A DNA stretch of 17,107 nt from Ottowia sp. (GTDB lineage Bacteria > Pseudomonadota > Gammaproteobacteria > Burkholderiales > Burkholderiaceae_C). The stretch is taken from positions 1-17,107 of the forward strand of contig JALOAS010000068.1 of NCBI GenBank assembly GCA_023228705.1, read 5' to 3'. A program made the translations under genes and the position numbers. Below the pieces are notes generated by a model. That model did no database searches and was not told the origin of the DNA. It saw nothing but the letters and a program-made list of their open reading frames with translations. This document shows positions 7,284 through 13,447 of this stretch, piece after piece (within the stretch, counting starts at the first letter, position 1; each line of letters starts with the position of its first letter).

Positions 7284-9026
7284 ATGAACGACATCCGCCG
7301 CATCGTTCTCTGGGTCATCTTTGCATTCTCGCTGGTCATGCTCTGGGACCAGTGGCAGGTCTACAACGGCCGCGATGCCACGTTCTTCCCGTCCGCCTCA
7401 ACCACCGCGGCGCCCGAGCAGACAGGGGACGCCGATTCGGCGCCAGCTGCGGACGCAAGCGTGCCGACGGCACAGGCCCCGGCCGCAGCACCTGGTGCGG
7501 CAGGTGCGGCCGGCGAGATCGCCACCGCAAGTCCCGCGCAAACGCAGGCCGCGCCCACGACCATAGACGTGCACACCGACGTGCTCAAGCTGACCTTCTC
7601 CAGCGAAGGCGGCACCATCGTGCGCAGCGAGCTGCTCGACTACCCGGAAGAATACGGCTCCGACCAGAACGTCGTGCTGTTTGGCGGCACCGGCCCGGGC
7701 GGCATCTACCAGGCCCAGTCGGGCCTCATCGGCGGCCCGTTCCCCACGCACAAGACGCCGATGGCGTTCAGCGGCGACAAGGCGCTGCAGCCGGGCCGGA
7801 ACACGCTGCAGCTGCGCTTTGAATCGGCGCCGGTGGATGGCGTCACGCTGGTCAAGACGTACACACTGACGCGCGGCAGCTACGTCATCAACGTGCACGA
7901 CGAGGTCATCAACGACAGCGGCAAGGCCATAGACCCGCAGCTGTACCTGCAGTTCGTGCGCGACGGCAGCCAGGTTTCTGGCGCGTCCTCGTTCAGCCGC
8001 GCGTTTACCGGACCTGCGTTCTACACCGAGGAACAAAAGTACCAGAAGGTCAAGTTCAAGGACATAGACAAGGACAAGGCCAAGTACGTCAAGCACGCGG
8101 ACGACGGCTATGTGGCCATGGTGCAGCATTATTTTGTCAGCGCCTGGCTGCCCGGGGCAGGCATCCAGCACGACAACTTCATCCGCAAGATAGGCGACGA
8201 CCGCTACACGGCCGGCATCATCCTGCCGCTGGGGCAGATCGCACCCGGCGGCCATGCCAGCAACGACACGCGCCTCTTTGTCGGGCCGCAGGAAGCCAAG
8301 CTGCTGGAAGAGACGGCGCCGGGGCTGGAGCTGACGCGCGACTACGGCTGGCTCACCATCCTGGCCAAGCCCATCTTCTGGCTGCTGGCGCACATCCATG
8401 GCGTGCTGGGCAACTGGGGCTGGTCCATCGTGGCGCTGGTGGTCCTGCTCAAGATCGCCTTCTACTGGCTCAACGCCAAGGCCTACGGCAGCATGGCCAA
8501 GATGAAGGCGCTCAACCCCAAGATACAGGCCATGCGCACGCGCCTGAAGGAAGAACCCAAGCAGATGCAGGCCGAGATGATGCGCATCTACCGCGAGGAG
8601 AAGGTCAACCCGCTGGGCGGCTGCCTGCCCATTGCGGTGCAGATCCCGTTCTTCATCGCGCTCTACTGGGTGCTGCTGGCCGCGGTGGAGATGCGTGGTG
8701 CGCCCTGGATCTTCTGGGTGCACGACCTGTCGGTGAAGGACCCCTACTTCATCCTGCCCATCCTCATGACGCTGACCACGCTGCTGCAGACTGCGCTCAA
8801 CCCGGCGCCGCCGGATCCCACGCAGGCCAAGCTGATGTGGTTCATGCCGCTGGGCTTCAGCGTCATCTTCTTCATGTTCCCGGCGGGGCTGGTGCTGTAC
8901 TGGTTCACCAACAACCTGCTGTCCATCGCGCAGCAGTGGGTCATCAACACGCGCATGGGCGTGCCACCCAGCTTCAACCTGCCGACGTTCCTGAAGAAAC
9001 CCAAGAAACAGGCCGACAGTTCCTGA
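7284..9026 (+). CDS. yidC: Membrane protein insertase YidC
   Basis: YidC inserts and folds inner-membrane proteins, alone or with SecYEG. The 580-residue product has the Gram-negative layout. An N-terminal TM anchor lies at about residues 6-22, followed by an Ala/Pro-rich linker to about residue 90 and then a large periplasmic P1 domain to about 345. The conserved five-helix insertase domain runs to about 565 and includes FWLLAHIHGVLGNWGWSI, the cytoplasmic coiled loop (MKALNPKIQAMRTRLKEE), NPLGGCLPIAVQIPFFIALY and GLVLYWFTNNLLSIAQQW. A conserved Arg in the groove region follows Pro-Lys motifs as usual. The tail is basic (KKPKKQ), as expected for ribosome contact. The start ATG follows yidD closely. 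Several Ile codons are ATA, which is notable in a GC-rich gene. Confidence 0.97.
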   Translation: MNDIRRIVLWVIFAFSLVMLWDQWQVYNGRDATFFPSASTTAAPEQTGDADSAPAADASVPTAQAPAAAPGAAGAAGEIATASPAQTQAAPTTIDVHTDVLKLTFSSEGGTIVRSELLDYPEEYGSDQNVVLFGGTGPGGIYQAQSGLIGGPFPTHKTPMAFSGDKALQPGRNTLQLRFESAPVDGVTLVKTYTLTRGSYVINVHDEVINDSGKAIDPQLYLQFVRDGSQVSGASSFSRAFTGPAFYTEEQKYQKVKFKDIDKDKAKYVKHADDGYVAMVQHYFVSAWLPGAGIQHDNFIRKIGDDRYTAGIILPLGQIAPGGHASNDTRLFVGPQEAKLLEETAPGLELTRDYGWLTILAKPIFWLLAHIHGVLGNWGWSIVALVVLLKIAFYWLNAKAYGSMAKMKALNPKIQAMRTRLKEEPKQMQAEMMRIYREEKVNPLGGCLPIAVQIPFFIALYWVLLAAVEMRGAPWIFWVHDLSVKDPYFILPILMTLTTLLQTALNPAPPDPTQAKLMWFMPLGFSVIFFMFPAGLVLYWFTNNLLSIAQQWVINTRMGVPPSFNLPTFLKKPKKQADSS

Positions 9027-9061
9027 CCCTGACCGCAGCGTGCCTGGTGCAAGCGCCCGCC

Positions 9062-9102
9062 GCGGCCGCCGGGCCGCCGCGCGGCGCAGTCGGATGACTG
9101 CG
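9062..9102 (+). terminator. Tandem hairpins after yidC, possible terminator
   Basis: Two perfect stem-loops lie 36-76 bases after the yidC stop: GCGGCC-GCCG-GGCCGC (9062-9077) and CGCAGTC-GGAT-GACTGCG (9085-9102). No T-run follows, so this is a weak terminator candidate. It may instead only stabilise the 3' end of the mRNA. Confidence 0.3.
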
Positions 9103-9286
9103 GCTGCGGGCTGTCGCTTCACGCCCAGGCATTGCAGCGCGACCAACCGCAACAGGCGCCGGAACCGTCGTTGCGCGCCGCGTCGTCTCCCGGGTGCGCT
9201 GTATCCATGTGCATCAAGGCGTGTCTTCGGGTATGCAGCGGCCCGATAAGGTGTTACCCTGCAAAGGTACCAAGCAAGGAAACCTC

Positions 9287-9778
9287 ATGGCCAATCTGTC
9301 AAATCGCTGGAACGCATACCGCCCAAGCAAGCCCGTCTGGCTCTGGTCGTGCGTGGGCGCTGCGGTGCTCACCACGATCGTGGGGTTTGGTTTTGGCGGC
9401 TGGGTCACTGGCGGCACCGCCCAGGAGCGCGCCGACACCTCGACCCACGACGCCGTGGCCGCGCTGGCGGCCAACGTCTGCACGCAGCGTGTGCTTGCCT
9501 CGGCAGATGCCGTGGCCCTCTACAGCGAGCTGGAAGCAGCGCGCTCCTGGGATCGCCGCAAGCTGCTGGACGAGGCGGGCTGGACCACCTTCGGCGATGC
9601 CGGCGAGCCGGTCAGCGGCGCGGCAGCCCTGTGCGCCACGCAGATCCTCGCAACGGACATGCCGGCGGCGACATCTGACGCCCCCCTGGCCGACGCCAAA
9701 ACGGGCCTGGAAAACGAAACCACGGCGCACGATTCAGCGACCCGGATCCTGCAGGAAGAGGCTGAAAACGTCTCCTGA
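9287..9778 (+). CDS. Hypothetical protein with one membrane segment
   Basis: I do not recognise a named function. The 163-residue product has a short basic cytoplasmic N-terminus, one membrane segment at about residues 17-38 (WLWSCVGAAVLTTIVGFGFG), and then GWVTGGTAQERAD. From memory, the W-V-T-G-G-T-A run recurs in small uncharacterised proteobacterial proteins. The remaining roughly 115 residues are probably periplasmic. They hold two Cys (in NVCTQRV and ALCATQI) and a Trp-rich middle (SWDRRKLLDEAGWTTF), and end in an acidic, Thr-rich tail. The ATG at 9287 is chosen because AAGGA lies seven bases upstream. The longer in-frame extension back to 9194 is unlikely. The stop codon sits in the loop of a small hairpin (9771-9783). 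The gene occupies the place where mnmE is often found. Confidence 0.8.
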   Translation: MANLSNRWNAYRPSKPVWLWSCVGAAVLTTIVGFGFGGWVTGGTAQERADTSTHDAVAALAANVCTQRVLASADAVALYSELEAARSWDRRKLLDEAGWTTFGDAGEPVSGAAALCATQILATDMPAATSDAPLADAKTGLENETTAHDSATRILQEEAENVS

Positions 9779-10094
9779 GGAGATCAGCAGCGGGCCGAAT
9801 GTTGCGGACCAGGCCAGTTGAACGCGGCGCCGGCTGCAACAGCCGGAATGGCGGCAAACCGCTGCTGCGGTTGCGAGAACTGGCAGGCCGCTTGAGCGCC
9901 ACCGTGCCGCGGCAGCGGGGGCAAGCGGTGCAGCATGACACCGATCCCGTGACAGGTAGCGCGCATTAAAATGACGGCAACGGGCGCGGCAACAAGCTGC
10001 GCCCGTGCTTCATTCAACCTGGTCGCCCGCTGCAGCAAGGGTTCCGGTCCGCACCATGGGCCGCCCTGCGCGCAAGTGCGCGGCAACAAACCCC
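9779..10094. other. Non-coding spacer with strong hairpins
   Basis: No gene is supported in this 316-base stretch. It contains a perfect 7-bp hairpin, CCGGCTG-CAA-CAGCCGG, at 9830-9846, about 50 bases after the preceding stop and without a T-run. It also has a -10-like TAAAAT at 9967-9972 with no good -35, and a strong stem-loop at 9980-10006. The direct upstream region of the permease gene has no clear Shine-Dalgarno. Confidence 0.55.
9980..10006 (+). terminator. Strong stem-loop upstream of the permease gene (terminator, attenuator or 5'-end hairpin)
   Basis: ACGGGCGC at 9980-9987 and GCGCCCGT at 9999-10006 are perfect complements. The stem extends inward with a G-U and two more pairs to give 11 pairs around an AACAA loop. 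It is followed by GCTTCATT, only a weak T-rich tail. It starts eight bases after a TAAAAT element, so it may sit at the 5' end of the permease mRNA rather than end the upstream one. Confidence 0.4.
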
Positions 10095-10847
10095 ATGCCG
10101 GACCCCCTGACCTGGATCATCCTGGCGCTGGCCGCGTTTGGCGGCGGCATGCTGAACGCCATTGCGGGCGGTGGGACCTTTCTCACGTTTCCGGCGCTGG
10201 TCTGGGCCGGCGTGCCGCCGATTCCCGCCAACGCCACCAGCGCGCTCTCGGTTTGCCCCGGTTATTTCGGCAGCGTCGCCGGCTTTCGGCAGGAGCTGGC
10301 CGCGCTGCCGCGCCGCCTGCTGGCGCGCGAGATGCTGATCAGCGCCGTCGGCGGCGCCGCCGGCGCTGCCCTGCTGCTGGTCACGCCCTCGGACGTGTTC
10401 TCGGGCATCGTGCCCTGGCTGCTGCTGCTGGCCACCGTCTTGTTTGCCGCCGGCCCCTGGCTGGTGCGGCGGGTCGGCAGCGGCGCGTCCCCGCTGGCGC
10501 GCTGGCGCAACGCCGGCCTGCTCGCCGGCACCAGCTACGGCGGCTACTTCAACGGCGGCGTCGGCATCCTGCTGCTGGCCTGGTACCTGCTCGTGGGCGA
10601 GAAAAACCTGAACACCGCCAACGCGCTCAAGAACCTGAACTCGACCGTGCTGTCGGTGGTGTCCGTGACCGCCTACGCGGTGGGCGGCGCCATTGTCTGG
10701 ACGCCGGCGCTGGTCATGGCCATCTTTGCCGCCGTCGGTGGCTTTGCCGGTGCCCGCCTGGCCAAGTGGCTGCCGGCATTCTGGGTGCGCACCATCGTCA
10801 TCGGCACGGGCCTGGTGATGACGGTGATCTTTTTCATGCGTGCCTGA
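10095..10847 (+). CDS. Sulfite exporter TauE/SafE family permease
   Basis: This inner-membrane permease has 250 residues, the normal size for the TauE/SafE (DUF81) family. Members are linked to export of sulfite, sulfoacetate or related anions, or have unknown substrates. The first helix ends with GGGMLNAIAGGGTFLTFPALVWAGVPP, the conserved family start, and continues into NATSALSVCPGYFG. The second half repeats this pattern (GTSYGGYFNGGVGILLLAWY and NALKNLNSTVLSV), reflecting the internal duplication of the family. About seven or eight hydrophobic segments are visible. I chose the ATG at 10095 because it starts directly at the first helix. The frame is open back to 10005, but that extension (basic, Ala/Pro-rich) is not family-like. 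The substrate cannot be read from the sequence. Confidence 0.9.
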   Translation: MPDPLTWIILALAAFGGGMLNAIAGGGTFLTFPALVWAGVPPIPANATSALSVCPGYFGSVAGFRQELAALPRRLLAREMLISAVGGAAGAALLLVTPSDVFSGIVPWLLLLATVLFAAGPWLVRRVGSGASPLARWRNAGLLAGTSYGGYFNGGVGILLLAWYLLVGEKNLNTANALKNLNSTVLSVVSVTAYAVGGAIVWTPALVMAIFAAVGGFAGARLAKWLPAFWVRTIVIGTGLVMTVIFFMRA

Positions 10848-10933
10848 ACGGGCGAAGCGGCAGCGTTGCGCACGGCGCATGACCTCGGCCCTTGCGGGCC
10901 TTGATGAAAGCCGCCTGCGGCGGCTGATGAACG

Positions 10934-11071
10934 TTTGGCGTCAAGCGTTCAGCGTCCAGCGTGAACCCATCACGCCCAACGCCCAACGCCCAACGCCCAA
11001 CGCTCAACGCTCAACGCTCAACCTCCCCATCAACGCTCAACCTCCCCATCAACGCTCAACCTCCCCATCAT
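10934..11071. repeat. Compound tandem repeat: heptad and 19-mer units
   Basis: From 10973 to 11021 there are seven head-to-tail heptads: four CGCCCAA followed by three CGCTCAA. The last of these begins the first of three 19-base units (11015-11033, 11034-11052, and 11053-11071 with a changed end), each made of CGCTCAA, CCTCCCCAT and CAA. Upstream, 10934-10961 reads as four degenerate heptads of the pattern TNNNGCG. The units are too short and spacer-free for CRISPR. They could arise by replication slippage and may vary between strains. Confidence 0.9.
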
Positions 11072-11125
11072 GGCGGCACAGCCGCCGTCATTGAAGCCGC
11101 GCAGCGGCGAAGTCATCCGTCATCC

Positions 11126-11156
11126 GTCGAGCGAAAACGGCACGCTCACGCTCGAC
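11126..11156 (-). terminator. Perfect 8-bp stem-loop beyond the dacA stop, possible terminator
   Basis: GTCGAGCG (11126-11133) and CGCTCGAC (11149-11156) are perfect complements around a 15-base loop. The element lies about 55 bases beyond the dacA-like stop, on the side where leftward transcription would end. The loop contains AAAA, but no clear T-run follows on either strand, so the terminator role is tentative. Confidence 0.35.
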
Positions 11157-11210
11157 GCAAGATGCGGCAATCCAGAAAGGCGGTTGGGCAGACAGCAGCG
11201 GCACCGGCGC

Positions 11211-12377
11211 TCAGAACCAGCCCGTGACCCACAGCCAGGCCGCATCCCAGGCGCGGCGCAGCAGGCCGGCCTCGGGCACGGCCTCAAGGGCCACCAGCGG
11301 CACTTCGTTGAGTTGCTGCTCGCCCAGCGACACCTTGAGCGTGGCCACCTTCTCGCCCTGGGTGAAAGGCGCGATCAGCGGCTCGGGCCGCACCACCTCG
11401 GTCCTGATCTTGTCGGCGCTGCCACTGGGCACGGCAACCACGATGGGCGATGTGCTGCCCAGCTCCAGCGTCTTGGCGCTGCCCTTCCAGACCCGCGGCG
11501 TGGCCACTGCCGCGCCGGCGTCAAACAGCTTGACGTCATCGAACGCCGTGTAGCCCCAGTTGAGCAGCTTCTGCGATTCGGTGGTACGCACGCTCTCGCT
11601 GCTGGCACCCAGCACGACGGTCAGCATGCGGCGTTCGCCCACGTTGGGAAACTCGCGCCTGGCGGTGGCCACCAGGCAGTAGCCGGCCGCCTCGGTGTGG
11701 CCGGTCTTGAGGCCGTCGACCGTGGGGTCTATGAACAGCAGGCGGTTGCGGTTGGTGGCGTTGGCCTCGGGCGTGCCCGGGTAGCGGTAGTTCTTGATGG
11801 CGTGGTAGTGCGCGTACTCGGGAAAATCCTGCAGCAGGTGCACGGACAGCGTCGCGAGGTCGCGCGCGGTGGTCAGGTGGCCGGCATCTGGCAGTCCATC
11901 GGGGTTCTTGTACGTGGTGTCCTTCATGCCCAGCGCCGCAGCCTGGTCGTTCATGAGCTGCACGAAGTGGTCCACCGTGCCGCCCAGCCCTTCGGCCAGG
12001 ACGACGGAAGCATCGTTGCCGGACTGCACGATGAGCCCCTTGAGCAGGTCTTCCACCGGTACCTGCGTGTTGGGCTCGACAAACATGCGCGAACCAGGCG
12101 TCTTCCAGGCCTCCTCGCTCACCGGCAGCGTCTGCTCCAGCGTGATCTTCTTGGCGCGCAGCGCGTCAAAAACCAGGTACGTGGTCATGAGCTTGGTCAG
12201 CGACGCGGGCTCGACCGGCTTGTCGATGTCGTGCCCGGCCAGCATCTGCCCGGCGGTGATGTCCATCACCAGGTAGGACTCGGCAGCCACGCCGGGCGGC
12301 TCGGGGATCTGTGCCCGGGCCGTGAGCGACAGCAGGCAGACAAGCAGCAGGGACAGGAAGCGGGTGGTTCGGATCAT
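11211..12377 (-). CDS. dacA: D-alanyl-D-alanine carboxypeptidase, DacA/PBP5-type
   Basis: This low-molecular-weight penicillin-binding protein removes the terminal D-Ala from peptidoglycan pentapeptides in the periplasm. The 388-residue product starts with a Sec signal peptide (MIRTTRFLSLLLVCLLSLTARA, likely cleaved before QIP). All three active-site motifs are present in order: S59-L-T-K62, S119-G-N121 and K224-T-G226. The C-terminal beta-rich PBP5 domain begins near residue 285, and the tail (LLRRAWDAAWLWVTGWF) forms the amphipathic membrane anchor typical of PBP5/6. I chose the ATG at 12377 because it begins the signal peptide; a TTG at 12407 would only add non-signal residues. It is the last gene of the leftward run, with 45 bases separating it from the hydrolase gene. 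Confidence 0.93.
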   Translation of the reverse strand: MIRTTRFLSLLLVCLLSLTARAQIPEPPGVAAESYLVMDITAGQMLAGHDIDKPVEPASLTKLMTTYLVFDALRAKKITLEQTLPVSEEAWKTPGSRMFVEPNTQVPVEDLLKGLIVQSGNDASVVLAEGLGGTVDHFVQLMNDQAAALGMKDTTYKNPDGLPDAGHLTTARDLATLSVHLLQDFPEYAHYHAIKNYRYPGTPEANATNRNRLLFIDPTVDGLKTGHTEAAGYCLVATARREFPNVGERRMLTVVLGASSESVRTTESQKLLNWGYTAFDDVKLFDAGAAVATPRVWKGSAKTLELGSTSPIVVAVPSGSADKIRTEVVRPEPLIAPFTQGEKVATLKVSLGEQQLNEVPLVALEAVPEAGLLRRAWDAAWLWVTGWF

Positions 12378-12394
12378 GAAAAGTGCCGTATCAG

Positions 12395-12402
12395 AAAAAA
12401 AA
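12395..12402 (-). other. T8 run on the minus strand between hydrolase and dacA
   Basis: The minus strand carries eight consecutive T residues about 20 bases after the hydrolase stop. The only upstream hairpin is short (GCTG-ATG-CAGC, overlapping the stop), so the run could be a partial terminator or simply a slippage-prone tract. It suggests dacA might be expressed separately from the upstream genes. Confidence 0.4.
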
Positions 12403-12422
12403 GACAAAACGGGTTTGCTGCA

Positions 12423-13049
12423 TCAGCTGCGCAGGTGGCGCAGCACCAGGGCCTTGAGCAGCGGCAGGCGGCCATGGAAAAAGTGCTCGCCGCCCGGGAT
12501 GACGGTGATGGGCAGCGCCTGCGGCCGCGCCCAGTCCAGGACCGCGGCCAGCGGCACGGTGTCGTCCTGCTCGCCATGGACCACCAGCGTGCGCTCGTGC
12601 AGCTCGTCCGCAATGGGCCGGGCGTCAAAATTCCCCACGCCGGTGCCCGCCAGGACGATCTTGTCCGGCACGCGCGCCGGCGCCAGCGCGGCAATGGCCT
12701 GCGTGGTCACAAAGGCGCCAAACGAGAACCCGGCCATCAGCAGCGGCGTGTCGGCCGGCGCCGCCTGCTCAACCACGGCAACCAGGTCCAGCGCCTCGCC
12801 GCGGCCTTCATCATAGCTGCCCTGGCTCGCGCCCACGCCGCGGAAGTTGAAGCGGACGGCGCGCCAGCCCGCCTGCACACAGGCGCGAGCGATCGTGTGC
12901 ACGACCTTGTTGGTCATGGTGCCGCCGAACTGCGGGTGTGGATGGGCAATGACCGCGGTGCCACGCGGCGTGTCAGCCGGGCTGGAGACCAGTGCTTCCA
13001 GGTCGCCGGCCGGACCGTGAAAGACAGCGGAAGAGACTTGTGTGTTCAT
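12423..13049 (-). CDS. Alpha/beta hydrolase of unknown substrate
   Basis: The 208-residue product is a compact alpha/beta hydrolase. The oxyanion-region motif HPHPQFGGTM (about residues 36-45) and NFRGVGASQG (68-77) are typical of the small dienelactone-hydrolase-like bacterial group. The nucleophile elbow is G-F-S109-F-G, with an acid at HGEQDD (about 158-163) and a histidine in GGEHFFHG (near 189), so the catalytic triad looks complete. There is no signal peptide, so it is presumably cytoplasmic. The substrate is not indicated. The gene lies 35 bases downstream of the ferredoxin-like gene and upstream of dacA on the same strand. Confidence 0.88.
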   Translation of the reverse strand: MNTQVSSAVFHGPAGDLEALVSSPADTPRGTAVIAHPHPQFGGTMTNKVVHTIARACVQAGWRAVRFNFRGVGASQGSYDEGRGEALDLVAVVEQAAPADTPLLMAGFSFGAFVTTQAIAALAPARVPDKIVLAGTGVGNFDARPIADELHERTLVVHGEQDDTVPLAAVLDWARPQALPITVIPGGEHFFHGRLPLLKALVLRHLRS

Positions 13050-13084
13050 GGCTATCCGCAGGGCTCGCGCAGCGCGTTGCGTGT

Positions 13085-13447
13085 TCAGGGCCAGCGGCCG
13101 GTCTGGGGCGGCAAAAGCAGGCGCTCGACCCTCTGGCCGGCCTTCAGGTGCGACTCGATGATCTCATCGATGTCTTGGCTGTCCAGGTAGGTATACCAGA
13201 CGCCCTCCGGGTAGACCACCGCCACGGGCGCGCCGGCGCAGCGGCTGAAGCAGCCCGCCTTGTTGACGCGTACCTTGCCCGGTCCGGCCAGCCCCTCGGC
13301 CTTGACCCGCCTCTTGCAATAGGCATACATCTCGGGCGCGCCGTGGTCGGCGCAGCAATCGTCGCCGTGCGATGTATCGCGCTCGTTCAGGCAAAAGAAA
13401 ATGTGCCGCTCGTAGTACGGCGGCGGCTGCGCTGCAGATTCACTCAT
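13085..13447 (-). CDS. Thioredoxin-like [2Fe-2S] ferredoxin
   Basis: The 120-residue product matches the thioredoxin-fold (2Fe-2S) ferredoxin family, small electron carriers related to the NuoE C-terminal domain. It begins near RHIFFCLNERD. The likely cluster ligands are C19, C31 or C32, C66 and C70 (the last two in AGCFSRCAGAP), spaced as in the family. The following part, AVVYPEGVWYTYLDSQDIDEII, is the conserved C-terminal strand and helix. No signal peptide is present. The start ATG lies inside the end of the VanZ-like gene: the two frames overlap by eight bases, which points to translational coupling. The redox partner is unknown. Confidence 0.9.
   Translation of the reverse strand: MSESAAQPPPYYERHIFFCLNERDTSHGDDCCADHGAPEMYAYCKRRVKAEGLAGPGKVRVNKAGCFSRCAGAPVAVVYPEGVWYTYLDSQDIDEIIESHLKAGQRVERLLLPPQTGRWP

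Larger units (their letters stand above)
10848..11210. other. Repeat- and hairpin-rich convergent intergenic region
   Basis: No gene is supported between the convergent permease and dacA-like genes. Perfect hairpins occur at 10887-10900 (GGCCC/GGGCC), 10910-10924 (GCCGCC-TGC-GGCGGC), 11072-11086 (GGCGGC-ACA-GCCGCC), 11096-11108 (GCCGC-GCA-GCGGC) and 11126-11156 (GTCGAGCG/CGCTCGAC). Between them lies the tandem repeat at 10934-11071. Any of the hairpins could end transcription of either neighbour, but none has a long T-run. Confidence 0.7.

Noticed and set aside
7398..9152. 584-codon minus-strand frame opposite yidC
   Set aside because: Shadow of yidC, which is complete and conserved on the plus strand.
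9949..9972. GTGACA/TAAAAT as a full sigma70 promoter
   Set aside because: The spacing is only 12 bases, too short for a sigma70 promoter; only the -10-like part is kept as a weak observation.
10934..11071. CRISPR array
   Set aside because: Units are 7 and 19 bases and directly contiguous, with no unique spacers and no cas genes nearby.
11070..13190. 706-codon plus-strand frame opposite dacA and the hydrolase
   Set aside because: Antisense shadow; Arg/Gly/His-rich with no recognisable domain, while the minus strand encodes complete families with active-site motifs.
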